Assembly: GCA_036001065.1 (NCBI GenBank)
Contig: DASYUQ010000087.1
Span: 1 to 50,893, forward strand
Direction of reading: 5' to 3'
Length of the DNA stretch: 50,893 nucleotides
From: Candidatus Methylomirabilota bacterium
GTDB lineage: Bacteria; Methylomirabilota; Methylomirabilia; Rokubacteriales; CSP1-6
The notes under the pieces were generated by a model. That model saw nothing but the letters and a program-made list of their open reading frames with translations. It did no database searches and was not told the origin of the DNA. The translations under genes were made by a program, and so were the position numbers. Below are positions 42,330 to 50,359 of this stretch, in pieces. Position 1 is the first letter of the stretch. The number at the start of each line of letters is the position of its first letter.

Positions 42330-43493
42330 ATGCCCGATCACACGATCACCTACTTTCCCGTCGGCAATGGCGACACAATTCTCATTACTCTCGCCGACAA
42401 GACGACGTTCGTGATTGACCTTAACGTCACGGAAGCGTCGAGCGACAAGGACGATCCCTCGCGGTACGATGTCCACGGACATCTGCTGAGGGAGGCCCGT
42501 AGTGATGGCGCCGGCTATCAGCATCACGACGCCTTTCTCAATTCGCACCCCGACCAGGACCACATCCGTGGCTACAGGACGGTCTTTTACGCGGGAGATC
42601 CGACGAAGTACACCGACAAGGACAAAAGGGCCGGGCGCATTATCGCGGATGAGCTTTGGTTCGCGCCGCGCATCTTTTGGCCGTGGGCGGAGAGCGATCT
42701 CTGCGACGACGCCAAGGCCTTCAAGAAGGAGGTGGATCGGCGGATCGTTCTTTACCGAGTCGGGTCCGAGGCTCGGAACCTGCCCGGCAATCGGATTAGG
42801 ATCGTTGGCTACACCGATAACCCTGAGCTCAAAGGTCTTGAGGGCCTGGTCATCGTCCCGGGGAACGCGATTAACCTGGTGAACGGCAGCATCAAGAAAG
42901 ACTTTGCATTCTTCGTCCATGCCCCCGTCCGGAAGGATACCGATGCGGAATGGCAGAAGCGAAATGACACGAGCGTCGTCCTCCAGGCCCGGTTCGCCGT
43001 GGACGGCGTGGAGAACGCGGCCCTGGCGTTCTTCGGCGGCGACGCCGGATGCGCGATCTGGGAGGCCATCATCGATAAGAGCCGTGACGCGACGCTCGAC
43101 TGGGATCTCTTCCTTGCGCCTCACCACTGTTCGTGGACGTTCTTCAGCGAACTGCCATCCGAAGAGAACAAACCGAGCGAGAAGATCCGGGCCTTCCTCA
43201 AGAAGCACAAGCGGAAGGGCGCCTTCGTGATCGCCTCGTCGAAGCCGATCAAAGACGACGACGATGACCCGCCCCACTACCAGGCGGCTGTGCTCTACCG
43301 CAAGGAGGTCGGCGACGATCACTTCATCTGCACGTGCGAGCATCCTGATGCGAAGAAGCCGCTGCCGATCTACTTCCGTATGACGAAGAACGGGCCTCAA
43401 AAGGATGAATACTCAAAGGGAAGTCAGGTCGTCTCCTCCGCCGCGCTCGCGGCCACAGTAACGACGCCGAAGACGTATGGGTGGCGGGCCTGA
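42330..43493 (+). CDS. metallo-beta-lactamase-fold hydrolase, ComEC-like
   Basis: A 387-residue soluble protein. It starts with the typical first strands (TITYFPVGNGDTILITL, FVIDLN) and has the metal motif SHPDQDH (His73, Asp75, Asp77, His78). An acidic ligand follows in FFGGDAGCAIWE and a late histidine pair in FLAPHHCSWTFFSE. These are the features of the ComEC/Rec2-type branch of the fold. It lacks membrane segments, so it is a stand-alone enzyme of unknown substrate. It has a good ribosome-binding site and overlaps the next gene by 17 bases, so the two are coupled. In reported gene neighbourhoods of prokaryotic E1/E2/JAB proteins a hydrolase of this fold recurs, as I recall. Confidence 0.82.
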   Translation: MPDHTITYFPVGNGDTILITLADKTTFVIDLNVTEASSDKDDPSRYDVHGHLLREARSDGAGYQHHDAFLNSHPDQDHIRGYRTVFYAGDPTKYTDKDKRAGRIIADELWFAPRIFWPWAESDLCDDAKAFKKEVDRRIVLYRVGSEARNLPGNRIRIVGYTDNPELKGLEGLVIVPGNAINLVNGSIKKDFAFFVHAPVRKDTDAEWQKRNDTSVVLQARFAVDGVENAALAFFGGDAGCAIWEAIIDKSRDATLDWDLFLAPHHCSWTFFSELPSEENKPSEKIRAFLKKHKRKGAFVIASSKPIKDDDDDPPHYQAAVLYRKEVGDDHFICTCEHPDAKKPLPIYFRMTKNGPQKDEYSKGSQVVSSAALAATVTTPKTYGWRA

Positions 43494-45822
43494 GTATCAT
43501 TCCTCGGCCCGGCGGGAGCTCGCGCCCGCCGAGCTTTCGGCATCCATGCGTGCGGCGGTCGACGAGTTGCGGGCACGGTTTCCCGGAGCGGGCGTGCGCT
43601 GCCTCACGTGGAACGACGCTTATCACGCGATTGCGATGCAGGTTTTGGTCGACTTGCCATCGCGGGGGCCCGTAGACGATGTAGACATCCGCACCGTCGA
43701 GCCAATTCTGCTTCTTGTGCACCAAAAGCAGTTTCCTCGGAAAGCGCCGTTCGCTTACTCCGACCGGCTAGACTTCCCAAGCTCGAGGCTGCCACACCTC
43801 ATTCCGACCGGGCGTAAGGACTTGGCTTGCTTCTGTCTCCATCGTGGAAGCCTCGACGACTGGTTCGCGGAGCACAGCGTCACAGATCTCGTGCACCGCG
43901 TGCAGGGATGGCTCCGGGACGCGGCGAGCAACCGGCTGATCCGGGAGGAAGACCGCTTCGAGGGAACCCGCATCGACCACGCCGTCGGGATTATTGTCTA
44001 CCCTGCTCGCGACCTTACTGGTGCGGTCGAAGCCGGTTGGGCCAGTTCGGGCGGCTGCCAAGGCAGTTCATACCTTATGGCGACGCTGCTCAAGAATCAG
44101 GCCACTGGGGCATACTTTTCGGCTCGGATCTCCTATCGCATAGATTTCGTACTGCCTGAAACGCCGAGCGGGCGGCTGATCGACCTCTTCCGGAAGTACA
44201 ATCGTGTGATCGACGAGAAGGCCGATGAAGATCGGCTGCTCCTCGGCATGCTCGTTTGGGCATCAAAGACTGCGGTGACTCGATACTTCGGGACTCTTCC
44301 GGCCTCCTACGGCGACCTCCGCAACTTCTGCCGCGAAATCGACATAGACCTTGAGGCTGCAGCCGCGCCATATCGGGCCCTCGGTGCTCAGCTGCTTGGC
44401 GGTGTCCCGATGGTAGTCGCGCTCCTCCGTCCCCATGCGCTAATTGGGGAGGGGACGGCCGTAGAACTCCTCAACTTCGTGATCCTCGCATCCGAAGACC
44501 ATTCGAACGAGGACGGTACCTGGAAGGACGAGGCGCCGGTGATGGCGCTCAGTCACCGCTCTCCCCTGACCGCCTCTTTCGCTCGTGAGATGTCGCGCGA
44601 GTCGGCCGAGGCGCCGACACGTGTCGCGCTTGTGGGTTGCGGCGCCCTCGGCTCGAAGGTTAGCCTTCACCTCGCTCGGGCGGGGCATGTGAGCCAGAGC
44701 CTTGTCGACCTGGCGGATCTTGCGCCCCATCATCTCGTACGCCACGGCCTACCGCCGGAGGCCGTCGGCAAGAACAAGGCCGAAGGCCTCGCGGGCTACA
44801 TCAAGTCGATGTACCGCCTCGACGAGTCGCATGTAGATGTCCGCTCGTATCCAATATCGATTTATGACCTCCTAGAGCGCCCTGACGAATTTCTCGACAC
44901 TCCGTTTCTGATCGACGCAACGGCGTCGACCGCGGTCCTGAACGCGCTCGTCGACACGCACGACCTGCCGGCATCGCTTCACTTCTCGCGCTGCGAGATC
45001 GCGCACGCGGGGCGGTTGGGAATTCTTCTCTGGGAGGGGACGGCCCGGAATCCGAGACTCGATGATCTCCAGGCATATCTTTTTCATCTCGGACGCCACA
45101 ATAGGGCGATCGCGGAATGGCTCGCGGCGCATCGCCGGACGCAGCAAGAAGAGCGAGCCGAGGTTCTCGAAGAGATCGGGATCGGTATGAGCTGCAGTTC
45201 GACGACGATGCGTCTCTCGGACGACGTGATCGCCGTCCACGCAGCGCTAGTCGCTTCGGCCTACAAGCTCCGGGATAAGTGGGCGAGAGAGGGACTCGGC
45301 AGAATCCAGCTATCGCTCCTGGATGTGGGGAGCGGAGTGAACGCAGGTACTGAGACCCTGACAGTTCCGCCGGTCCTCATCCTCGACGCGCGCGATGCCG
45401 ACGCCTGGCAGGTGCGAATTCACGCCCATGTAGTGGATAAGCTTCGCATCTGGATGAAGCGGGCAGGGAGGAACGAGACAGGGGGGCTTCTCCTAGGCTT
45501 TGCTCACCGAAAGCGTAAAGTGATCTACATCACGGACGCCCTGCCGCCGTCGCCCGACTCGAAGGGAACTCCCTACGCCTTCAAACGCGGCGTAAAGGAC
45601 TACCCTGAGACCTTGGACGAGGTCGGAGGGAGGACCGGCAACCTCATCGGCTACGTTGGTGAGTGGCACTCGCATCCACAGGGACCCGCCGAGTTGAGCG
45701 AAAAAGACTTGCTGGCAGTGGCGGAGATCCGCGCTCATCTCGATAACGCGGGGCTGCCGACGCACATCATGGTCATTGCGCCGAAGGAAATCGCCTCCTT
45801 CGTCTTCACAACCGACTACTGA
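43477..45822 (+). CDS. E2-E1(ThiF)-JAB triple-domain protein of a ubiquitin-like conjugation system
   Basis: A 781-residue fusion. The first 165 residues look like a prokaryotic E2: hydrophobic strands, FPRKAPFAYSDRLDFPSSRL, then PHLIPTG (His107) and ACFCLHRGSL with Cys118/Cys120, one of which would be the catalytic cysteine. Residues about 170-375 are a linker domain that I cannot assign. The E1/ThiF domain follows, with VALVGCGALGSKV (Gly387, 389, 392), DLADLAPHHLVRHG, the conserved Lys in VGKNKAEGL, LIDATAS and a late cysteine in MSCSSTTMR (Cys573). The JAB peptidase (about 645-781) has Glu667 in NETGGLLLG and the full metal motif HSHPQGPAELSEKD (His731, His733, Ser741, Asp744). Activation, transfer and removal are thus all in one chain. 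It has no attached ubiquitin-like domain. Confidence 0.85.
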   Translation: MGGGPEYHSSARRELAPAELSASMRAAVDELRARFPGAGVRCLTWNDAYHAIAMQVLVDLPSRGPVDDVDIRTVEPILLLVHQKQFPRKAPFAYSDRLDFPSSRLPHLIPTGRKDLACFCLHRGSLDDWFAEHSVTDLVHRVQGWLRDAASNRLIREEDRFEGTRIDHAVGIIVYPARDLTGAVEAGWASSGGCQGSSYLMATLLKNQATGAYFSARISYRIDFVLPETPSGRLIDLFRKYNRVIDEKADEDRLLLGMLVWASKTAVTRYFGTLPASYGDLRNFCREIDIDLEAAAAPYRALGAQLLGGVPMVVALLRPHALIGEGTAVELLNFVILASEDHSNEDGTWKDEAPVMALSHRSPLTASFAREMSRESAEAPTRVALVGCGALGSKVSLHLARAGHVSQSLVDLADLAPHHLVRHGLPPEAVGKNKAEGLAGYIKSMYRLDESHVDVRSYPISIYDLLERPDEFLDTPFLIDATASTAVLNALVDTHDLPASLHFSRCEIAHAGRLGILLWEGTARNPRLDDLQAYLFHLGRHNRAIAEWLAAHRRTQQEERAEVLEEIGIGMSCSSTTMRLSDDVIAVHAALVASAYKLRDKWAREGLGRIQLSLLDVGSGVNAGTETLTVPPVLILDARDADAWQVRIHAHVVDKLRIWMKRAGRNETGGLLLGFAHRKRKVIYITDALPPSPDSKGTPYAFKRGVKDYPETLDEVGGRTGNLIGYVGEWHSHPQGPAELSEKDLLAVAEIRAHLDNAGLPTHIMVIAPKEIASFVFTTDY

Positions 45823-45857
45823 ACGGCGTCTAAGACGGAACTGCTCAATGACCGGCG

Positions 45858-46544
45858 ATGCTTGCCAAGTTTAATCTCTATGACTTCATCGGCGTTGTCG
45901 TCCCCGGGATCTTCTTCCTCTGGGCGCTCGGCGCGGTTTTGGACGTGAGCGCACTCCGCGAAGTACTACCGCTCGCCGGTGGCATCGCGGAAACGTCAGT
46001 AGTCATTGTCGTCGGATACGTAGTAGGTCTGTTGCTCCAAGGTATCAGTCAGCAGTTCACGGAGAGATTGTTGGTCTGGTGGTGGGGCGGCTTCCCGTCC
46101 GCGCGCTGGCTACTGCCCGAGGATCAACGGTTCACCAAGCGCTACCGCATCGAGGTTACGACCTCCTTACGCGCGAGATTTCAGATCAACCTTGCGGAGG
46201 AACGGCTCGGCGATATCCCCCGACCCGAGGCGCTCAAGCGAGCCCAGGAGATCTTCTATCGCTGCTATCGGGCTGTTGAGAAAGCGAGCGAGCTGCCCCA
46301 GACATTCAATGCGCAGTATGGCCTCTTTCGCGCCCTCCTCACAACGTTCGTGCTGCTCCTCATCGTGAGCTCATCGCGACTTGCCCTGACCTACAGGGAC
46401 GGGGCATTAAGTGCGCCAGGCTATCTTGCACTCGGCGTTGCCATCGTAGGCACTGTGGTGAGCTACTGGAGGGTGACGAAACGAGGCGAGGATTTCGCGA
46501 AAGCGGTCTACGACGTTTTGCTCGCGAGTGAGCCGCAACGATAA
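45858..46544 (+). CDS. multi-pass membrane protein linked to the E2-E1-JAB cluster
   Basis: A 228-residue protein with four predicted membrane helices: about 8-28 (DFIGVVVPGIFFLWALGAV), 40-65, 152-172 and 182-205. A charged cytoplasmic or periplasmic loop of about 85 residues lies between the second and third. The N-terminus FNLYDFIGVVVPG resembles small membrane proteins I associate with defence islands, but I cannot name the family. It begins 35 bases after the fusion gene on the same strand. Membrane proteins beside such systems often act as effectors or targets, so that role is the leading guess. Confidence 0.65.
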   Translation: MLAKFNLYDFIGVVVPGIFFLWALGAVLDVSALREVLPLAGGIAETSVVIVVGYVVGLLLQGISQQFTERLLVWWWGGFPSARWLLPEDQRFTKRYRIEVTTSLRARFQINLAEERLGDIPRPEALKRAQEIFYRCYRAVEKASELPQTFNAQYGLFRALLTTFVLLLIVSSSRLALTYRDGALSAPGYLALGVAIVGTVVSYWRVTKRGEDFAKAVYDVLLASEPQR

Positions 46545-46735
46545 GATCCGCCTGTCTCTACGCGAGGCCTCGCGACGTCGCGACTTCGAGGATTTTCCGT
46601 CGAGATTATCTTCGTGGGACCCCACTCGGCCTCGAACGGGCTTGCCCTACCCTGCCCGCTTCGGAGTCCGTCTTGTGGGCCGGCGGGGCTCCGGAGGACT
46701 TTGGGACGTCAGACCAACGTCACAGGTGATACGCG

Positions 46736-47368
46736 TCACTCGATGAACAATCGTCTAAACCAAGCCACAAAACCAATCGCCTCAGCCGCATCGTGCGCAA
46801 AAATCCGAGCCCGCAAAGCAGTTCCGAAGGGAAGACCTGGCGGATCCTGCCAGGCTAGCCAGGCATGTATCGCGCTCTTCTGTTCGTCTGTCGAGTTACA
46901 ACCTTGCGTCAGCGCCTCATGAGTTGCGCGCCTAGCGAAATCCCAGCAGCGGTCATCCACCGGTACGAGGCGTTGGAGAAATTCTTCCAGTCGTCCCCCC
47001 GCGCTATTGTCTGGCATGAGCCAGACCCCTACGCGCGATGTGGGTCTGATACCTTGCACAATAGTGCCTTGCAGAACCGGCGTCGCAGGAAGTACGACTC
47101 CGACCGGAGCAAGACCATTCCGCAAGCTGCTCCACCGGGCTTCAATGTCTACATCCGCGTCCAGCACGATGCCGACGCGCTCGTACCGTCCCTTAGCAGT
47201 GACGGGTGCGGACTCCAGCAGTTCGCCGACCCCTCCAGTCTCGTCGATGTACGGAGCGGCTTCCGCGTCCCAATTGAAGCCATGCCGCACCATAAGATGG
47301 ACAATTGAATGAAGATCGTCGGTACCCTCCACTAGGAGACGAGACAGACTCTTCTTGGAGGGAGGCAT
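46736..47368 (-). CDS. TOPRIM-like protein, DUF3226 type
   Basis: A 210-residue protein. The N-terminus LLVEGTDDLHSIVHLM carries the TOPRIM glutamate (Glu14), and YERVGIVLDADVDIE carries the DxD pair (Asp70, Asp72). The rest is helical with a GVWLMPDNSAGGRLEEFL segment typical of DUF3226. TOPRIM domains in such proteins are usually nucleases. It overlaps the ATPase gene by 1 base as TAATG, so they are cotranslated and most likely form one complex. Confidence 0.75.
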   Translation of the reverse strand: MPPSKKSLSRLLVEGTDDLHSIVHLMVRHGFNWDAEAAPYIDETGGVGELLESAPVTAKGRYERVGIVLDADVDIEARWSSLRNGLAPVGVVLPATPVLQGTIVQGIRPTSRVGVWLMPDNSAGGRLEEFLQRLVPVDDRCWDFARRATHEALTQGCNSTDEQKSAIHAWLAWQDPPGLPFGTALRARIFAHDAAEAIGFVAWFRRLFIE

Positions 47369-48447
47369 TAGCGCATTTCGACGTGACGCCTCGCTGCGAC
47401 AGTGATCTCCTGCACACTATAGCGAACTGTGTGATCAAGATCACGCTCTATCCGATGAAGTGCTACATCGATCTCGCTAATCTGCCGGTCTCCGTGAACA
47501 GAAGCAAGCGAGTTGACGCAGTCCAAGCTGTGAGTTGTTGCGAATACTTGCACATCTAATGCTTTGGCGGTTTCGATGACCAGGCGCCACATATTCTCCA
47601 TGACGGTAAAGTGAAGACCAGTGTCAATCTCGTCTACAAACAAGTAACCACCTCGAGCGGCAATTAGGTTCAGTGATAGCGCAAGCAGGCGCTTCAAGCC
47701 GTCGCCAACGTTTCCGATCGGCAGCCTTTGGTCGGAGTCCCTAAGCTTCAGAAAGACCCCGCGCCGAAGGCGTCGTTCTCCGAGAAACGCTATTCGCTCT
47801 ATGGACGGTTCGATGATCTGCAGTGCTTCAACAACTTTATTCTCCTCGGGCTTAAGAGCTATGCTGTCCCACAAGGCATTTAGGCGAGGCGTTTCTATCG
47901 ACTCGGGACGTAGAAAATTTGCGGCCGCAGAGCTCTCCACAGGTGCAAGCGAAATCCTCCGACGGGCTTCCGAAGAGATGGCACCAGTGGGAAGCAGCGG
48001 CAAAACGACAGGTCCGGGACTCGAACCGCTTAGGAAACTGATCGCTAGCGACGGGCCAAGCTGTGCAAGACCGAAAAGGTCGGGCTCTGCCACGCTACGC
48101 TCACTCGTAACTTCAATGATCTGGCACGTTACCGACTTAGGACCTGGCGTCCCGGAAATGGAGAAATGGGCGCCCTCAATCACGTGGCCGAAAAATTGAT
48201 GAGAAATGGCCAGATCACGCCGAACCATCTGTCTTTCTTCTTCATCGATCGATGGAGCCTCTTCGCCACGACGCATCGAGCTGCGAAACAGTGCCCATGC
48301 GTTACCGAGAACCAACAGCTCAATCGCGTCGAGAAGCGAGGTTTTACCCGCGTTATTCTTCCCGACAAATAAATTGACGCGGCTCAGGCCATCGACTCTA
48401 AGTTTTCTGAACGTTCGATAAGCGGTCAGCATCACGCTAGAAAGCAT
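47368..48447 (-). CDS. AAA/ABC-type ATPase, partner of the TOPRIM protein
   Basis: A 359-residue ATPase of the RecF/OLD type. It starts MLSSVMLTAYRTFRKLRVDGL and has Walker A GKNNAGKTS (29-37), a signature-like GNVGDGLKRLL (246-256), Walker B GYLFVDEIDTGLH (267-279) and an H-loop in ATTHSLDCV. It lacks its own TOPRIM domain, which is encoded by the next gene. This split arrangement is like PARIS (AriA with AriB) and class 2 OLD/Gabija systems, which block phage. The start at 48447 agrees with the family N-terminus. Anti-phage function is inference. Confidence 0.82.
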   Translation of the reverse strand: MLSSVMLTAYRTFRKLRVDGLSRVNLFVGKNNAGKTSLLDAIELLVLGNAWALFRSSMRRGEEAPSIDEEERQMVRRDLAISHQFFGHVIEGAHFSISGTPGPKSVTCQIIEVTSERSVAEPDLFGLAQLGPSLAISFLSGSSPGPVVLPLLPTGAISSEARRRISLAPVESSAAANFLRPESIETPRLNALWDSIALKPEENKVVEALQIIEPSIERIAFLGERRLRRGVFLKLRDSDQRLPIGNVGDGLKRLLALSLNLIAARGGYLFVDEIDTGLHFTVMENMWRLVIETAKALDVQVFATTHSLDCVNSLASVHGDRQISEIDVALHRIERDLDHTVRYSVQEITVAARRHVEMR

Positions 48448-48736
48448 CCCCTGCTCCTCTGGATCTCAAGCCCTAATTCTGGCATGCAGTCCGCCTGCTG
48501 CATCAGTATTGACCGCCCTTGACCTTGCCCTTTTGGCGTCAGGTGCTTGGGGGCAGATCGCGGACCCGTCGGCGGCGGGAGTTGCGAGGGCGCCCCGCCA
48601 GCCACGTTGGCGGGAGTGTACGCCCCTCGTCCTCGCTGAAGCAAGAATGTCATCGAAGCGATACGGCAGGTTAGCGACAGTCGCGCGGAGGGCACGAAAA
48701 CGAGATCCATCGACCCGCCCGACGGCGCTCCGGTGA

Positions 48737-48836
48737 CCGTTTGACCGCGCTTTCGCGTTGCGCTTCCGCGGTAGCGCCCCGGCCGACCGCCTTGAAGGCG
48801 GCCGGCGCCCGAACGCCCTTCGCGGAAGCGAAACGG
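48737..48836. repeat. 100-bp nested palindrome
   Basis: Three nested inverted repeats: CCGTTT / AAACGG at the ends, CGCTTCCGCG (48761-48770) / CGCGGAAGCG (48821-48830), and an inner stem GGCCGACCGCC-TTGA-AGGCGGCCGGC with one mismatch. It could fold as a long cruciform or a structured RNA. Confidence 0.6.
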
Positions 48837-49126
48837 ATTACTGAACCAGCCGCACGGCGCTCTGAGGGACACGGTTAGCCTAGAGTGTACGGCTCCCGTT
48901 GTCGATAGCATGCGTCGTTACGACGTGAGCGCGAGGACCTCCAGCGGGACTACGAGGGGGGAACAGCCGGTAGGACGAATCCCGTTCGGGGATTGAACCC
49001 GTGTTGCCCATTAGCGGAGTCGATCCGGCCCTTGAGCGGAGGGTCGCACGCGCGGAGGTCGCATGCTGGGATTGAAATGGGAGTATGTCGTCGGTGAAAT
49101 GCGCTGCTTTCGTGTCACTCGGTATC

Positions 49127-49144
49127 TCTGTACCAGGGGCATGG
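49127..49144. repeat. 18-bp direct repeat, copy 2
   Basis: TCTGTACCAGGGGCATGG, identical to 41256-41273. Here CCAGGG pairs with a CCCTGG just downstream to make a small hairpin, which copy 1 lacks. Confidence 0.6.
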
Positions 49145-49260
49145 TGTCCCTGGGCCGGGCCGTCAGCGGAGGGCACGGCGATCTCCAGGGGCGGGCGCTT
49201 CCGGACCGCTTCCGATAACGGCCGTTCTGTCGCCAACGCCCAACGCCCCTTTGTCCTTCC

Positions 49261-49665
49261 TACGCTCTCGGCCTGCACCGGCGACGTCTGGAGACGCTCG
49301 ACCTCGAGCAGCTCGACCGCGACGCCCGGGCGGTCATCGCCGCGGCGGGGCCTGAGGCGTTTCCCGAAGCCCGCTACGGCTCGCCGCTGGAAGATCTAAA
49401 ATCCACGCCGACAGCTGTGTATCTGACCGGCCTCCTCGCCGTGACGGCACCGCTGCCCGACTTCAGCGTCATCCGGGCGCCCGCGCTGGCGCTGCTCTCG
49501 CGCGGTGGGCGGTTCGGCGATCCCACGGTGACGGCCCGGATCCTCGCAAACCTCCCCCAGTGCACAACGCAGATGCTCGAGGCCCGGCACTGGATCCCTA
49601 CCGAGTGTCCGATCCAGATGCGCCAGGCGATCGAGGAGTGGTGCAGTAGGGCGACCTTGACGTAA
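49261..49665 (+). pseudogene. remnant: C-terminal part of an alpha/beta hydrolase
   Basis: The frame reads ALGLHRRRLETLDLEQLD, then VYLTGLLAVTAPLPDFSVIR, APALALLSRGGRF and finally EARHWIPTECPIQMRQAIEE. The strand before the acid (PALALLSRGGRF) and the histidine in ARHWIPTE fit the last two catalytic positions of an alpha/beta hydrolase. The nucleophile part is absent and no start signal is seen. A GTG at 49417 would give 82 residues. Confidence 0.55.
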
Positions 49666-49746
49666 TCCGTGATGCGCAGCCCGTTCTCGATCACGCCGGA
49701 AGACGAGCGGGGGTGAATGGACATCGCGACCGAGGTCTCCAACGCG

Positions 49747-49998
49747 TCACAGAATTCCCTTATCTCCCAGGAATCTATCCACGAGCGCCTCTAGCTTGAA
49801 CTGCTCCATTTCCTGTATAAGATTCGCGTGAACGATTCCCTTCCGCATCGCCGCGCCGATCAGCTTCACCATATCCTCTTTGCTGATTCTCTTTGCCATC
49901 CGCCCCAACGACGTTTTAATAGCCGGGAATTCGTCCAATGTCTTCCTTCTGACCAACGGCGCCGCATAATACTTTGGAAAGAATCCCTTGTCATGGGC
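49747..49998 (-). pseudogene. remnant: C-terminal end of an OpuAC-type substrate-binding protein
   Basis: On the minus strand the frame reads HDKGFFPKYYAAPLVRRKTL, EFPAIKTSLGRMAKRISKED and ends FKLEALVDRFLGDKGIL. The YYAAPLVRR-xLDEFPxIK pattern and the final L..KGLL-type ending fit the C-terminus of glycine-betaine/choline binding proteins of ABC importers. The remaining 200 or so residues are not found upstream. A TTG at 49956 could only start a 69-residue peptide. Confidence 0.5.
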
Positions 49999-50050
49999 TG
50001 CCGGACTGCTCGTCCTGGGTTTTCTCGCGATGTTCTCCTTTTTACCGGCG

Positions 50051-50359
50051 CTAGGGCTGCGGCGGAATCGCGTCCAGTTTCACGATGTCCTCGTTCTCGA
50101 CGCCTCGGAACCAGCCCGCTGGAATAAGCCCAGCCGGAGGGAGATCGCGCCTCCATCCTCGCGCTGTCATGCAAGCACGAAAGAAGACCGGCCTGACTAC
50201 GCCATAGTCGGGCGCGGCGCTCGTTGACACCGCGGCTTCCCGCGCGCATTCGCGATGATCGTGCGTAAACTCAACGATGCTCGCACCTGGCCTGGTCCAA
50301 TGGTAGATGCCACAGCCGGCGAGCCCGACGACGAGAACCGCCAGAACCGTCATTTTCAT
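50051..50359 (-). CDS. small lipoprotein, unknown function
   Basis: A 102-residue protein starting MKMTVLAVLVVGLAGCGIYH, with the lipobox LAGC at residues 13-16. The mature part has WTRPGASIVEFTHDHREC, two further cysteines (VFFRACMTARGW among them) and a Pro-rich end. GAGCGAGG a few bases upstream can serve as ribosome-binding site. Similar small WTRPG/C-containing lipoproteins occur in many soil bacteria, as I recall, without known role. The adjacent start codon at 50362 is also possible. Confidence 0.65.
   Translation of the reverse strand: MKMTVLAVLVVGLAGCGIYHWTRPGASIVEFTHDHRECAREAAVSTSAAPDYGVVRPVFFRACMTARGWRRDLPPAGLIPAGWFRGVENEDIVKLDAIPPQP

Larger units (their letters stand above)
48448..49260. 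other. about 800-bp region without a convincing gene
   Basis: A minus-strand frame of 159 residues (48432-48911) has no recognisable protein pattern and overlaps the ATPase start, so I do not call it. The region holds a 100-bp nested palindrome and copy 2 of the 18-bp direct repeat. Confidence 0.5.

Noticed and set aside
48737-48836. Integron attC site
   Set aside because: It has the size of an attC hairpin, but the paired core sites (GTTRRRY and RYYYAAC) are not present at the ends and no integrase is visible.
48432-48911. 159-residue minus-strand frame upstream of the AAA ATPase
   Set aside because: It has low-complexity residues, no start signal and no family pattern; it overlaps the ATPase start and crosses the nested palindrome.
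48985-49035. tRNA-like stretch on the minus strand (GGGTTCAATCCC with GCTAA upstream)
   Set aside because: The T-stem is not fully paired, no anticodon stem forms around GCTAA, and no acceptor stem was found.
48985-49085. Two GGGATTGAA motifs about 79 bases apart, suggestive of CRISPR repeat ends
   Set aside because: The bases upstream of the two motifs do not match each other, and there is no third unit at the same spacing.
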